NCBI RefSeq assembly: GCF_001440395.1 | Contig: NZ_LLXZ01000187.1 | Coordinates: 1 to 59,694, forward strand | Source of the DNA: Bradyrhizobium jicamae | GTDB lineage: Bacteria > Pseudomonadota > Alphaproteobacteria > Rhizobiales > Xanthobacteraceae | DNA length: 59,694 bases | Direction of reading: 5' to 3' | Part shown: positions 40,495 to 49,508 of the stretch, in pieces | Position numbering within the stretch: position 1 is the first letter of the stretch | How the letters are laid out: each line of letters begins with the position of its first letter | Made by a program: the position numbers and the translations under genes | Notes under the pieces: generated by a model | Told to the model about the DNA's origin: nothing | What the model saw: only the letters and a program-made list of their open reading frames with translations | Database searches by the model: none

Positions 40495-41909
40495 CACGCG
40501 ACCTCCCATGTGGTTACAGGCTTTCCGTCCTTGTCCTTGCCGTCCTTGATGGCAACGCCCATCGCGGCAAGTGCGTCACGGATGCGGTCGGACTCCTTGA
40601 AGTCCTTCCGCGCCCGAGCGGCTGCGCGCTCCGCAATCAGCCGATCGACCTCCGCAGCATCGATGCCGCTCGCCTGCTGCTTCCGCCCTATCCACGCTGC
40701 AGCGCTCACCGAGAGGAAGCCGAGCAGCCGAAGCGACGCCGCAAACTCGCCGCGTTCACGCGCACCGCCCGACACCGCGGCGTTCCGCAAGCCATGCAGA
40801 ACCGCCATCGCCTGCGCCGTGTTGAGATCATCATACAAGGCTTCGACCACCGCCGGCGACGGCTCACCGCCCTCGGCATCGGCCGCGATCGCATACCAGT
40901 CGTCGAGCGTCTTCGCGCTCTCTTCGGTACCCTTTAAGGTCCAGTCGAGCGGCGAACGATAATGCGTCCTCAGCATGCTCAGGCGCAGCACCTCGCCGGG
41001 CCAATCCGCCAGCAGGTCACGGATCGTGAAGAAGTTGCCCAGCGACTTCGACATCTTCTCGCTCTCGATCTGCAGGAAGCCGTTGTGCATCCAGACATTC
41101 GCCATGCGATCGGAATGAAACGCGCAGCAGGTCTGCGCGAGCTCGTTCTCATGGTGCGGAAACACCAGATCGATGCCGCCGCCATGAATGTCGAATTTTT
41201 CGCCGAGATGCTTCCAGGCCATCGCCGAGCATTCGATGTGCCAGCCGGGACGTCCCTCCACCTTGATGCCCGATGGCGAGGCCCATGACGGCTCGCCCGG
41301 CTTCGACGGCTTCCACAGCACGAAGTCGGTGTTGTCGCGCTTGTAGGGGGCGACATCGACGCGGGCGCCCGCGATCATCTCGTCAAGCGAGCGCTTCGAC
41401 AGCGCGCCATAGCGCGGCATCACCGAATTGGCCTCGTTCATCGCCTGCGGCGAGAACAGCACGTGGTCTTCAGCGACATAGGCAAAGCCGCCGGCAACCA
41501 GTTTCTCGATGATCGCCCGCATCTCCGGAATATGCTCGGTCGCGCGCGGCTGCACCGTCGGCGCCAGGCAGCCGAGCGCGGTGACGTCGTCCTGATACTG
41601 CTGATAGGTCTCTTCGGTGACCTTGCGGATCGCCTCGTTCAGCGGCACGCCGGGATAATCGCGCGCGGCGCGAACGTTGATCTTGTCGTCGACGTCGGTG
41701 ATGTTGCGAACGTACGTCACGTGATCGGCGCCATAGCGATGGCGCAGTACGCGAAACAGCACGTCGAACACGATCGCTGCGCGGCCGTTGCCGATATGGG
41801 CGAAGTCATAGACCGTCGGTCCGCAGGCATACATGCCGACGTTCTTCGGATCGATCGGCACGAACGGCCGCTTCTCCTTCGTCAACGTATCGTACAAGCG
41901 TAATTGCAT
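40494..41909 (-). CDS. cysS: Cysteinyl-tRNA synthetase
   Basis: 471 aa class I aminoacyl-tRNA synthetase. The zinc/amino-acid site starts at MYACGPTVYDFAHIGN (HIGH motif variant HIGN with Cys). ECSAMAWKHLGEKFDIHGGGIDLVFPHHENELAQ carries further Zn ligands, and KMSKSLGN is the ATP motif. Length and order are normal. It is the first gene of a four-gene run (cysS, 37-aa peptide, GNAT, cimA) and needs the promoter located upstream of 41909. Confidence 0.97.
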   Translation of the reverse strand: MQLRLYDTLTKEKRPFVPIDPKNVGMYACGPTVYDFAHIGNGRAAIVFDVLFRVLRHRYGADHVTYVRNITDVDDKINVRAARDYPGVPLNEAIRKVTEETYQQYQDDVTALGCLAPTVQPRATEHIPEMRAIIEKLVAGGFAYVAEDHVLFSPQAMNEANSVMPRYGALSKRSLDEMIAGARVDVAPYKRDNTDFVLWKPSKPGEPSWASPSGIKVEGRPGWHIECSAMAWKHLGEKFDIHGGGIDLVFPHHENELAQTCCAFHSDRMANVWMHNGFLQIESEKMSKSLGNFFTIRDLLADWPGEVLRLSMLRTHYRSPLDWTLKGTEESAKTLDDWYAIAADAEGGEPSPAVVEALYDDLNTAQAMAVLHGLRNAAVSGGARERGEFAASLRLLGFLSVSAAAWIGRKQQASGIDAAEVDRLIAERAAARARKDFKESDRIRDALAAMGVAIKDGKDKDGKPVTTWEVA

Positions 41910-42208
41910 GACATACCCATCCCTTGCGGCCGGGCGTCCAGTGATCTCATTTTTGAGAAAAGACGGCCTCAGCCAGCGAATCGCTAGCTAATAATCTCGC
42001 GGCAAATGCTGCAGATGGCGAGGAGACCGTTCATGGTTCCACCATTGCGGTATCGGAAGGATGCCGTCAAGGCCTTGCTCGCGCCCAATTTGGGGCCGAT
42101 CAGACCGCGGAACCTTCCTTTTCGCCGCTGCTCGGCCCTCATGGTTAATCATTGTTAACCCTTTGGGCCTATTCCTGAGCGCGGTCTTTCCCCCTGCCGG
42201 TGTCATCC

Positions 42209-42514
42209 ATGCGCTCTTCCGCACTCGTTGCCTGCGCCTTACTGCTCGTCGCCTCGGCCGCGTCCGCCGACAGCCGCGTTTTCATCGTTGCCAACCAGGC
42301 CGACGGTTACGGCGTGGACGAGTGCCTCGCTCGCGGCGACAAATGCGGCGCCCACGCCGCCCGCTCCTACTGCCAGTCACGGGAATTTGCGCAGGCCACC
42401 GCCTATCGCCGGGTCGAGCCCGACGAGGTTACCGGCGCGATTCCGGCCGGCGGCGGCGAGAAATGCTCAGGTCCGGCCTGCGGCGACTACGTCGCCATTA
42501 CCTGCGAGCGCTAG
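42209..42514 (+). CDS. Small secreted Cys-rich protein
   Basis: 101 aa from the ATG at 42209; a GTG 9 bp earlier is less likely. A signal peptide (MRSSALVACALLLVASAASA) is followed by ~80 residues with six Cys, e.g. VDECLARGDKCGAHAARSYC and EKCSGPACGDYVAITCER. The Cys spacing suggests disulfides in the periplasm. Looks like a short conserved family of rhizobia, function unknown. It precedes the DUF2865 gene on the same strand. Confidence 0.75.
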   Translation: MRSSALVACALLLVASAASADSRVFIVANQADGYGVDECLARGDKCGAHAARSYCQSREFAQATAYRRVEPDEVTGAIPAGGGEKCSGPACGDYVAITCER

Positions 42515-42682
42515 CGGTACTTTTCCCGTAATTTCAAGGGCTGGCTTGCCACATCCGCGCCCCGGAAACGACGTGACGTTGCCCCGAGAAGCAGGTATTG
42601 GATGCAGCCTTGGCCGCAGAATGCCGCCTTGGCCGCGCCACCGGGCTTGCAAGCCGCGCGGATCAGCCCTCAATGGCCGGAT

Positions 42683-43846
42683 ATGCTGGAAATTCGCATC
42701 ATTCCCTTCTCTCTCCGGATTTTGACCTGCGCCGTCCTGCTCGGCATTGCCGCGCCCGCCTTGGCGCAGACGAACGAGGACGCCATGGCGCAGATGCCGC
42801 CCGGCGCCGTACCGCCTCCGCCGCAGCAGGGCGCGCAAGCCAATCCGATCTGCATCCGGCTCGAGGGACAGTTGGCGACCATCGACCGCGGCGCCGGCAC
42901 CGGCGATCCCGCCAAGGATGAGCAGATCCGCCGCTATCAGGAAGCCCAGGCCAAGCAGCAGTCCGAACTCGATCGCGTCACACTGCAGGCCAAGCGCATG
43001 GGCTGCGAAAGCTCGGGCTTCTTCTCGCTGTTCAACGGCCGCTCCGCCGAGTGCGGTCCAGTGAACAACCAGATCCAGCAGATGCGCGCCAATCTCGAGC
43101 AGATCACCACCAGCCTGGAGCGCCTGCGCAGCGGCGGCATCGGCGGCGCCGACCGCGAAAACCAGCGCCGCTCGGTATTGGTGGCGCTGGCGCAGAACAA
43201 TTGCGGCCCGCAATATGCGGCCGCCGCCCGCGGCCCCGGCAATTTCATCGACAGCCTGTTCGGCAACAACAACAACCCGATCCCGCCGCCTAGCGCGGAG
43301 CTCGGCCCGCCGTCCGGCACCTTCCGCACCGTCTGCGTCCGCACCTGCGACGGCGCCTACTTCCCGGTGTCGTTCGCCACCTATCAGGCGCGCTTTCAGG
43401 ACGACGAGCGGACCTGCAAGGCGCTTTGCCCGGCGGCGGAGGCGAATTTGTTCACCTATCGCAATCCCGGCGAGGACATCAATCAGGCGGTCTCGATCAA
43501 CGGCCAGCCCTATTCCTCGCTGCCCAACGCGTTCAAATTCCGCACCGAGTTCAACGCCTCCTGCTCCTGCAAGGCGGCGGGCCAGACCTGGTCGGAAGCG
43601 CTGAAATCCGTCGATGACAAGGCCTCGGTCGAACAGCAGGGCGACATCATCGTGACCGAGGAAAGTGCGAAACGGATGCAGCAGCGCGCGCAGTCGAAGG
43701 GCTCGCAGCCGCCGCCCAAGAAGGGTGCTGCGCCTGCAGGCACCGCCACAGCACCTGCGCCGGCTGCTGCGGCCGATGCGACCGCCGCGGCCAGCGACAA
43801 GCAGATCCGCACGGTCGGACCGACCTTCATCCCACCGAAGCAATAG
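42683..43846 (+). CDS. DUF2865 domain secreted protein
   Basis: 387 aa from an ATG at 42683 with a signal peptide (LRILTCAVLLGIAAPALAQ). It has a coiled-coil-prone part (PAKDEQIRRYQEAQAKQQSELDRVTLQAKRM split across 80-110) and then the DUF2865 core: RTVCVRTCDGAYFPVSFATY, CKALCPAAEANLF and SSLPNAFKFR, with conserved Cys pairs. The C-tail is Pro/Ala-rich. DUF2865 proteins are alphaproteobacterial and uncharacterised; the SLF-like Cys set suggests an SH3/SPOR-independent periplasmic role (inference, weak). Confidence 0.82.
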   Translation: MLEIRIIPFSLRILTCAVLLGIAAPALAQTNEDAMAQMPPGAVPPPPQQGAQANPICIRLEGQLATIDRGAGTGDPAKDEQIRRYQEAQAKQQSELDRVTLQAKRMGCESSGFFSLFNGRSAECGPVNNQIQQMRANLEQITTSLERLRSGGIGGADRENQRRSVLVALAQNNCGPQYAAAARGPGNFIDSLFGNNNNPIPPPSAELGPPSGTFRTVCVRTCDGAYFPVSFATYQARFQDDERTCKALCPAAEANLFTYRNPGEDINQAVSINGQPYSSLPNAFKFRTEFNASCSCKAAGQTWSEALKSVDDKASVEQQGDIIVTEESAKRMQQRAQSKGSQPPPKKGAAPAGTATAPAPAAAADATAAASDKQIRTVGPTFIPPKQ

Positions 43847-43899
43847 CGCCTCGATCGGCGTCCGGCGACGGACGCCGATCCCAGGCTCTCGTTTCGCGG

Positions 43900-44817
43900 C
43901 TACGGCTCGCGCTCGCGGCTCCACGGGAACAGATTGGCCGGGAAATCCGCCGCGTAGCGATGCCCTTTGCGCAGGTGAGGCTCCTCTTCCTGTGGCGGAT
44001 TGGGATCCGGCTCCACCGCTTTCCGGTACAGATGCCAGGTGGCATGGCCGAGCACCGGCAGAACGACGGCGAGGCCGACAAAGAGCGGTATCGAGCCGAT
44101 CACCAGCAGCGCTGCGACGATCAGGCCCCAGGCGGCCATCGCAACCGGATTCTTCATCACAACGCGCAGCGAGGTCCGGATCGCGTCGATCGCCGTCGCA
44201 TGCCGGTCGAGCATCAACGGAAACGACACGGCACTGACGCAGAGCGCCACGACCGCAAACAGGAAGCCGATGCCGCAACCAACGATGATCAATGCCCACC
44301 CGTCTGACGTCGTCAGCACGCGCGTTGCGAAATCAGGGATGCTTGCAGCCGGCGCATGGCCGAAGATCGAGACATAGATCGCGTTCGCGACCCCAATCCA
44401 CGCCCCGAACAGAACCAGCAGGAGCACGCCGAGTTCGACCATGCCACCGAAAGCGGGAGCACGCAGCACGTGAAGCGCATCCGACACGGAAGGTTCCTCG
44501 CCGCGCTCGCGGCGGCGGCTGAGTTCGTAGAGACCGATCGCGGCAAAGGGTCCAAGCAAGGCAAACCCGGCTGCCAGCGGAAACAGCAGCGGCAGTATCG
44601 AATAGCCGAGCACCATCCTGAACAGGGCAATACCGAGAACGGGATAGATCACGCACACCACGACGGCGTGACTCGGCATTGCCTTGAAGTCTTCCCACCC
44701 CAGGCGCAGCGCCTCCCCGAGGTCGGACAGTTCGATTTTGCGAACCGGATATGTGGCGGCCTCGCCGAATACGTGCCGTCCTACCCTTGCGATGCTGTCG
44801 GAATACAGAGTGGCCAT
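43900..44817 (-). CDS. DUF2189 integral membrane protein
   Basis: 305 aa from the ATG at 44817 with GGGAGG at good spacing; a GTG two codons earlier is the alternative. About six membrane helices (e.g. AVVVCVIYPVLGIALFRMVLGY, LLPLLFPLAAGFALLGPFAAIGLYE, VGCGIGFLFAVVALCVSAVSFPL). YELSRRRERGEEPS after helix two is diagnostic of DUF2189. Members of this family often stand beside haem-copper oxidase genes, as here, divergent from one. A role in oxidase assembly is plausible but unproven. Confidence 0.85.
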   Translation of the reverse strand: MATLYSDSIARVGRHVFGEAATYPVRKIELSDLGEALRLGWEDFKAMPSHAVVVCVIYPVLGIALFRMVLGYSILPLLFPLAAGFALLGPFAAIGLYELSRRRERGEEPSVSDALHVLRAPAFGGMVELGVLLLVLFGAWIGVANAIYVSIFGHAPAASIPDFATRVLTTSDGWALIIVGCGIGFLFAVVALCVSAVSFPLMLDRHATAIDAIRTSLRVVMKNPVAMAAWGLIVAALLVIGSIPLFVGLAVVLPVLGHATWHLYRKAVEPDPNPPQEEEPHLRKGHRYAADFPANLFPWSREREP

Positions 44818-45006
44818 GCGCACCCTCCCGTGCTTTCAAGTTGCGGCGGTCAGAACGACGCGCCGCAACCGCGCGCCTCCGCCCTGATGTGCGAAAGTCG
44901 CGGTCGAGCCGGGTACGGCAAACCCAAGTTCAGCGAAGGAGCTTAGCCGGACGAAACTTGTCGCGACCTGCTTCGCGAGCTTAGCGCGATTGGAATCAGA
45001 AAGCAC

Positions 45007-45050
45007 GCACTGTTGGGTAAGCACTGTGTTGGGTAAGCACTGTTGGGTGA
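45007..45050. repeat. Threefold short direct repeat upstream of the oxidase operon
   Basis: GCACTGTTGGGTAA at 45007-45020, GCACTGTGTTGGGTAA at 45021-45036 (two extra bases), and GCACTGTTGGGTGA at 45037-45050, directly adjacent. The array is about 330 bp upstream of the subunit II start and about 190 bp upstream of the DUF2189 start, in the shared divergent region. Possible binding sites, or slippage. The rest of 44818-45378 shows no gene. Confidence 0.75.
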
Positions 45051-45378
45051 ATTGTGAACGCACGGTCGTTTGGTGCGGCGCATCATCAAGGGATTGCGCG
45101 CGGCTTGTGCATCATGCTGCGCATATCCATGAGCCGCAGGTTCCTTACTGCTCTATTGACGCCAGCCTCGACGCGTATCATCTTCATTTGGGACGCCCCG
45201 ATTTGATGACTAGCGGTCGTAACGTGAGTTCCGTGTCACGTTTCTGATGTCGCGACCGATCAAAGTGGGCGAGGCAAGACGCACTGCGATGGCGCATGTG
45301 TGGAGTCTGCCATCGAGACAGGTGTGAGCTCCGCCCTTGATTCGTCTCCGTTGCCTTTGGTGGCAAGGAGGAATGAGG

Positions 45379-46212
45379 ATGGCTGTTGCTATCATACTGC
45401 TGCTGGTCGCCGTCGGCTCGGTGCTGTTTCACATCTACAGCCCGTGGTGGTGGACGCCGATCGCCACGAACTGGAGCTACATCGACCACACCATCAGCAT
45501 CACCTTCTGGATCACCGGCGTGGTGTTCTTCGCGGTGATTGCTTTCATGGCCTATTGCGTCTTCCGCTTTCACCACAAGGAAGGAAGACAGGCCCACTAC
45601 AATCCCGAAAACAAGAAGCTCGAATGGTGGCTCAGCATCGGAACGGCGATCGGCGTCGCAGCGATGCTGGCACCGGGCTTGTTCGTCTGGCATCAGTTCG
45701 TCACGGTTCCGGCTGACGCCACCGAGATCGAAGTGATGGGCCAGCAGTGGCAGTGGAGCTTCCGCCTGCCGGGCAAGGATGGCCGGATGGGCACGACCGA
45801 TGTCCGCTACATCAGTCCCGAAAACCCAATGGGCGTGAATCGCGACGACAAGCACGGGCAAGACGACGTCGTGATCGAAAGTGGTGAGCTGCATCTGCCG
45901 GTCGGAAAACCCGTCAAGGTCCTGCTCCGCTCCGTCGATGTCCTGCACGATTTCTATGTGCCCGAATTCCGCGCCAAGATGGATATGGTGCCCGGCATGG
46001 TCACCTATTTCTGGATGACTCCGATCCGCACGGGAACGTTCGATGTGCTGTGCGCCGAGCTGTGCGGCTCGGCGCACGCGCAGATGCGCACCAAGGTCAT
46101 CGTCGACGAACAAAGCGAATATGACGCCTGGCTGGCGCAGCAGAAGACGTTCGCAGAATTGTCAGGCCGAAACGCCGTTACGAAGGCGACGTACAGATCC
46201 GGCGGCAAGTAG
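45379..46212 (+). CDS. coxB: Cytochrome c oxidase subunit II
   Basis: 277 aa; the second of two near ATGs (45373, 45379) has the better spacing from AAGGAGGA. Two membrane helices (MAVAIILLLVAVGSVLF uncleaved or signal-like; ISITFWITGVVFFAVIAFM; and a third near LSIGTAIGVAAMLAPGLFVW) precede the cupredoxin domain. The CuA ligands are all present: His in VDVLHDFYVPEF, and CAELCGSAHAQM giving two Cys, Glu carbonyl, His and Met. No CXXCH, so no fused cytochrome c. First gene of a II-I-III-III-IV operon similar in order to the B. japonicum coxMNOP oxidase. Confidence 0.93.
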   Translation: MAVAIILLLVAVGSVLFHIYSPWWWTPIATNWSYIDHTISITFWITGVVFFAVIAFMAYCVFRFHHKEGRQAHYNPENKKLEWWLSIGTAIGVAAMLAPGLFVWHQFVTVPADATEIEVMGQQWQWSFRLPGKDGRMGTTDVRYISPENPMGVNRDDKHGQDDVVIESGELHLPVGKPVKVLLRSVDVLHDFYVPEFRAKMDMVPGMVTYFWMTPIRTGTFDVLCAELCGSAHAQMRTKVIVDEQSEYDAWLAQQKTFAELSGRNAVTKATYRSGGK

Positions 46213-46288
46213 GCGCCGCAGCGAAGACAGATCGGGCGCGTGAAACCAGATCTTCGCGCCCGATGGAAGCGACCGAGGAGGTATTTCT

Positions 46289-48064
46289 ATGGTCGATGTT
46301 CCGTATGATGCCGTTACAGAAGTCCCGCCTGCCGAAGTAGCAGAGGTCGATCTCTATCACCCCAGGAGCTGGTGGACGCGCTACGTCTTTTCGCAGGACG
46401 CCAAGGTCATCGCCATCCAGTACTCGCTCACAGCGACAGCCATCGGGCTGGTAGCACTGGTGCTGTCGTGGCTGATGCGGCTGCAACTGGGATTTCCCGG
46501 CACATTTTCCTTTATCGATGCAAACCAGTATCTCCAGTTCATCACCATGCACGGCATGATCATGGTGATCTACCTTCTCACGGCATTGTTCCTGGGAGGC
46601 TTCGGCAATTACCTGATCCCGCTGATGGTCGGCGCCCGGGACATGGTCTTCCCTTATGTGAACATGCTGAGCTACTGGATCTACCTGCTCGCCGTCCTGG
46701 TGCTGGCCTCGACGTTCTTCGTGCCCGGCGGACCCACCGGCGCCGGCTGGACGCTGTATCCGCCGCAGGCGATTCTCGCCGGCACCCCCGGGCAGGATTG
46801 GGGCATCGTTCTGATGCTGGCCTCGCTGATCCTGTTCATCATCGGCTTCACGATGGGCGGCCTGAATTATGTCGTGACCGTGCTGCAGGCGCGCACGCGC
46901 GGCATGACATTGATGCGTATGCCGCTGACGGTGTGGGGCATCTTCACGGCGACCATCATGGCGCTGTTGGCCTTCCCGGCGCTGTTCGTCGCCTCCGTCA
47001 TGATGCTGTTCGACCGTCTCCTCGGAACCAGCTTCTTCATGCCGGCCCTGGTCGAGATGGGGCAACAGATGAAGTATGGCGGCGGCAGCCCGATCCTGTT
47101 CCAGCACCTGTTCTGGTTCTTCGGCCATCCCGAAGTCTACATCGTCGCCCTGCCCGCCTTCGGTATCGTTTCCGATCTGATCAGCGTCCATGCGCGAAAG
47201 AACATCTTCGGCTATCGCATGATGGTCTGGGCGATCGTTGCGATCGGCGCGCTCAGCTTCATCGTATGGGCGCACCACATGTATGTGAGCGGCATGCACC
47301 CGAAATTCGGGTTCTTCTTCGCCACCACGACGCTCATCATCGCCGTCCCGACCGCTATCAAGGTCTACAACTGGGTGCTGACCCTGTGGCGCGGCGACAT
47401 CCATCTCACCGTCCCGATGCTGTTTGCGCTCGGCTTCATCATTACGTTCGTGAACGGCGGGCTTACCGGCCTCTTCCTCGGCAACGTGGTCGTGGACGTC
47501 CCGCTATCGGATACGATGTTCGTCGTCGCGCATTTCCACATGGTGATGGGCGTAGCCCCGATCATGGTCGTGCTGGGCGCGATCTATCATTGGTACCCCA
47601 AGATGACGGGGCGGATGCTCAACGACGCGCTGGGCAAGTTTCATTTCTGGGTCACGTTCCTCGGCGCCTATCTGATCTTCTTCCCGATGCATTATATCGG
47701 ACTGCTCGGCGTTCCGCGCCGCTATCACGACATCGGCGAGGCGGCGTTCATCCCCTCATCGACCCATACGCTCAATGCCTTCATCTCCATCATGGCCCTG
47801 ATCGTCGGCTTCGCCCAGATGGTGTTCCTGTTCAACCTCGCCTGGAGCTACTTCAAGGGCCGGCCTTCGGGCGGCAATCCATGGCGGGCGACGACTCTGG
47901 AATGGCAGACGCCGGAGACCCCTCCCGGGCACGGCAACTGGGGCAAGGAGCTCCCGGTGGTCTATCGATGGGCCTATGACTACAGCGTGCCGGGTGCACC
48001 GCAGGACTTCATTCCGCAGAACCAGCCACGCGCGACGCCGGTCCTTCAGGGAGCCGCGCCGTGA
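46289..48064 (+). CDS. ctaD: Cytochrome c oxidase subunit I
   Basis: 591 aa, ~12 membrane helices, strong Shine-Dalgarno AGGAGG. Haem and copper ligands visible: ITMHGMIMVIYL (low-spin haem His), FGHPEVYIVALPAF (CuB His, cross-linked Tyr, and the Glu of type A1 D-channel), WAHHMYVSGMHP (two CuB His) and VAHFHMVMG (high-spin and low-spin haem His). GGFGNYLIPLMVGARDM holds the D-channel entrance. This is an A1-type haem-copper oxidase. Catalytic proton-pumping subunit of the operon. 4-bp overlap with the next gene (GTGA). Confidence 0.96.
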   Translation: MVDVPYDAVTEVPPAEVAEVDLYHPRSWWTRYVFSQDAKVIAIQYSLTATAIGLVALVLSWLMRLQLGFPGTFSFIDANQYLQFITMHGMIMVIYLLTALFLGGFGNYLIPLMVGARDMVFPYVNMLSYWIYLLAVLVLASTFFVPGGPTGAGWTLYPPQAILAGTPGQDWGIVLMLASLILFIIGFTMGGLNYVVTVLQARTRGMTLMRMPLTVWGIFTATIMALLAFPALFVASVMMLFDRLLGTSFFMPALVEMGQQMKYGGGSPILFQHLFWFFGHPEVYIVALPAFGIVSDLISVHARKNIFGYRMMVWAIVAIGALSFIVWAHHMYVSGMHPKFGFFFATTTLIIAVPTAIKVYNWVLTLWRGDIHLTVPMLFALGFIITFVNGGLTGLFLGNVVVDVPLSDTMFVVAHFHMVMGVAPIMVVLGAIYHWYPKMTGRMLNDALGKFHFWVTFLGAYLIFFPMHYIGLLGVPRRYHDIGEAAFIPSSTHTLNAFISIMALIVGFAQMVFLFNLAWSYFKGRPSGGNPWRATTLEWQTPETPPGHGNWGKELPVVYRWAYDYSVPGAPQDFIPQNQPRATPVLQGAAP

Positions 48065-48765
48065 GCGCCATTGTCCTGTTCATGGCTGTCATAGCAGTCA
48101 TCGCCGGATGGTGGCTCTCGCAGCAACGGCTGATGTCCAAACCCTGGCTGGAAGAAGGTGCGCTTGGTGATTTTCCCGCTGCGCACGAAATGACGTGGCC
48201 CGCCGCGAAGATCGGACTGGGCGTATTTCTCGCGGTCGTCGGCTCGCTGTTCGCCCTCTTCATCAGCGCCTACTCCATGCGCATGAACATGACGGACTGG
48301 CGGACGCTGCCCGTGCCTGGACTGCTGTGGTTCAACACGGCCGTCCTGGTCCTGAGCAGCGTCGCGCTGCAATGGGCCTACGTGGCCGCGCGGCGCGACG
48401 ACATGGAAGATGTCGTCATCGGCCTGTGCGCAGGGGGCGTAGCCGCCGTTACATTCCTGGTCGGGCAATTATTGGCGTGGCAGCAGCTAAGGGCCGCGGG
48501 CTATTTCGTCGCGTCCAATCCCTCCAATTCCTTCTTCTATATGATCACGGCTGCGCACGGACTGCACCTGATCGGCGGCCTGGTGGCGCTGGGCAGAACG
48601 ACTGCCAAGGCATGGCGTGGCGTTGAAATGCCCCAACTGCGCCTGAGCGTGGAGCTCTGCGCCATCTACTGGCACTTCCTGCTGTTGATCTGGCTGGCCT
48701 TGCTCGGCCTGCTGACAGGCTGGACGGACGAGTTCGTCGACATCTGTCGCCGGTTGCTCACCTAA
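48061..48765 (+). CDS. Cytochrome c oxidase subunit III homologue (first copy)
   Basis: 234 aa, GTG start overlapping the subunit I stop by 4 bp. Membrane protein of the CoxIII fold: five to seven helices, GYFVASNPSNSFFYMITAAHGLHLIGG and SVELCAIYWHFLLLIWLALLG. The HG-HxxGG and YWHF motifs are those of subunit III. It is more diverged than the next gene, as in the coxO/coxP pair of B. japonicum. Having two subunit III genes in one operon is a feature of the cluster. Confidence 0.88.
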   Translation: MSAIVLFMAVIAVIAGWWLSQQRLMSKPWLEEGALGDFPAAHEMTWPAAKIGLGVFLAVVGSLFALFISAYSMRMNMTDWRTLPVPGLLWFNTAVLVLSSVALQWAYVAARRDDMEDVVIGLCAGGVAAVTFLVGQLLAWQQLRAAGYFVASNPSNSFFYMITAAHGLHLIGGLVALGRTTAKAWRGVEMPQLRLSVELCAIYWHFLLLIWLALLGLLTGWTDEFVDICRRLLT

Positions 48766-48776
48766 GGAGACGCCAG

Positions 48777-49499
48777 ATGGCGGAGACGGCACTGACAACC
48801 CACGGACTATCCCCTGCACGACCGGACGGCTGGGAAGGCATTGCGGCCGATTGGTCCTCGGATCAGCGCGCCTTCAAGAATGTCTCCTGGGGGAAGGCCA
48901 TGATGTGGATCTTCCTCTTGAGCGACACCTTCATCTTCAGCTGTTTCCTGCTGTCCTACATGACGGCGCGCATGTCCACGACCGTGCCGTGGCCGAATCC
49001 CAGTGAGGTGTTCGCGCTCGAGATCGCGGGGCATCATATCCCGCTCATCCTGATCGCCATCATGACCTTCGTGCTGATCAGCAGCAGCGGGACCATGGCG
49101 ATGGCCGTCAATTTCGGTTACCGCCGCGATCGCGTCAAAACCGCGGTCTTGATGCTGGTCACGGCGGCGCTTGGCGCAACCTTTGTCGGAATGCAGGCGT
49201 TCGAATGGACCAAGCTGATCATGGAGGGCGTGCGCCCCTGGGAAAATCCCTGGGGAGCGGCGCAGTTCGGCTCCAGCTTCTTCATGATCACCGGCTTCCA
49301 CGGCACGCACGTGACCATCGGCGTGATTTTCCTGATCATCATCGCGCGGAAGGTCTGGCGCGGAGACTTCGACGTCGGAAGGCGCGGCTTTTTCACGAGC
49401 AGGAAGGGGAATTACGAGGTCGTCGAAATCACCGGCCTCTACTGGCACTTCGTCGATCTCGTGTGGGTATTCATCTTTGCCTTCTTTTATCTGTGGTGA
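48777..49499 (+). CDS. Cytochrome c oxidase subunit III (second copy)
   Basis: 240 aa, AAGGAG just upstream. CoxIII fold: WIFLLSDTFIFSCFLLSYM, the TKLIMEG loop, SSFFMITGFHGTHVTIGVIFL with the subunit III HGxHVxxG motif, and ITGLYWHFVDLVWVFIFAFFYLW at the end. This is closer to canonical subunit III than the previous gene. Eleven bp after it, nine bp before subunit IV. Confidence 0.9.
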   Translation: MAETALTTHGLSPARPDGWEGIAADWSSDQRAFKNVSWGKAMMWIFLLSDTFIFSCFLLSYMTARMSTTVPWPNPSEVFALEIAGHHIPLILIAIMTFVLISSSGTMAMAVNFGYRRDRVKTAVLMLVTAALGATFVGMQAFEWTKLIMEGVRPWENPWGAAQFGSSFFMITGFHGTHVTIGVIFLIIIARKVWRGDFDVGRRGFFTSRKGNYEVVEITGLYWHFVDLVWVFIFAFFYLW

Positions 49500-49508
49500 G
49501 GTCAGCAC

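Noticed and set aside
41988..42224. Open frame of 78 codons on the minus strand upstream of cysS
   Set aside because: No ribosome site, unlike any family known to me, and overlaps the start of the opposite-strand secreted protein.
42467..44299. Long open frame opposite the DUF2865 gene
   Set aside because: Antisense shadow; no start context, and the opposite strand holds a recognised family with a signal peptide.
45156..45181. TTGACG and TATCAT as a promoter before the oxidase operon
   Set aside because: The spacer is only 14 bp, too short for a sigma-70-type promoter.
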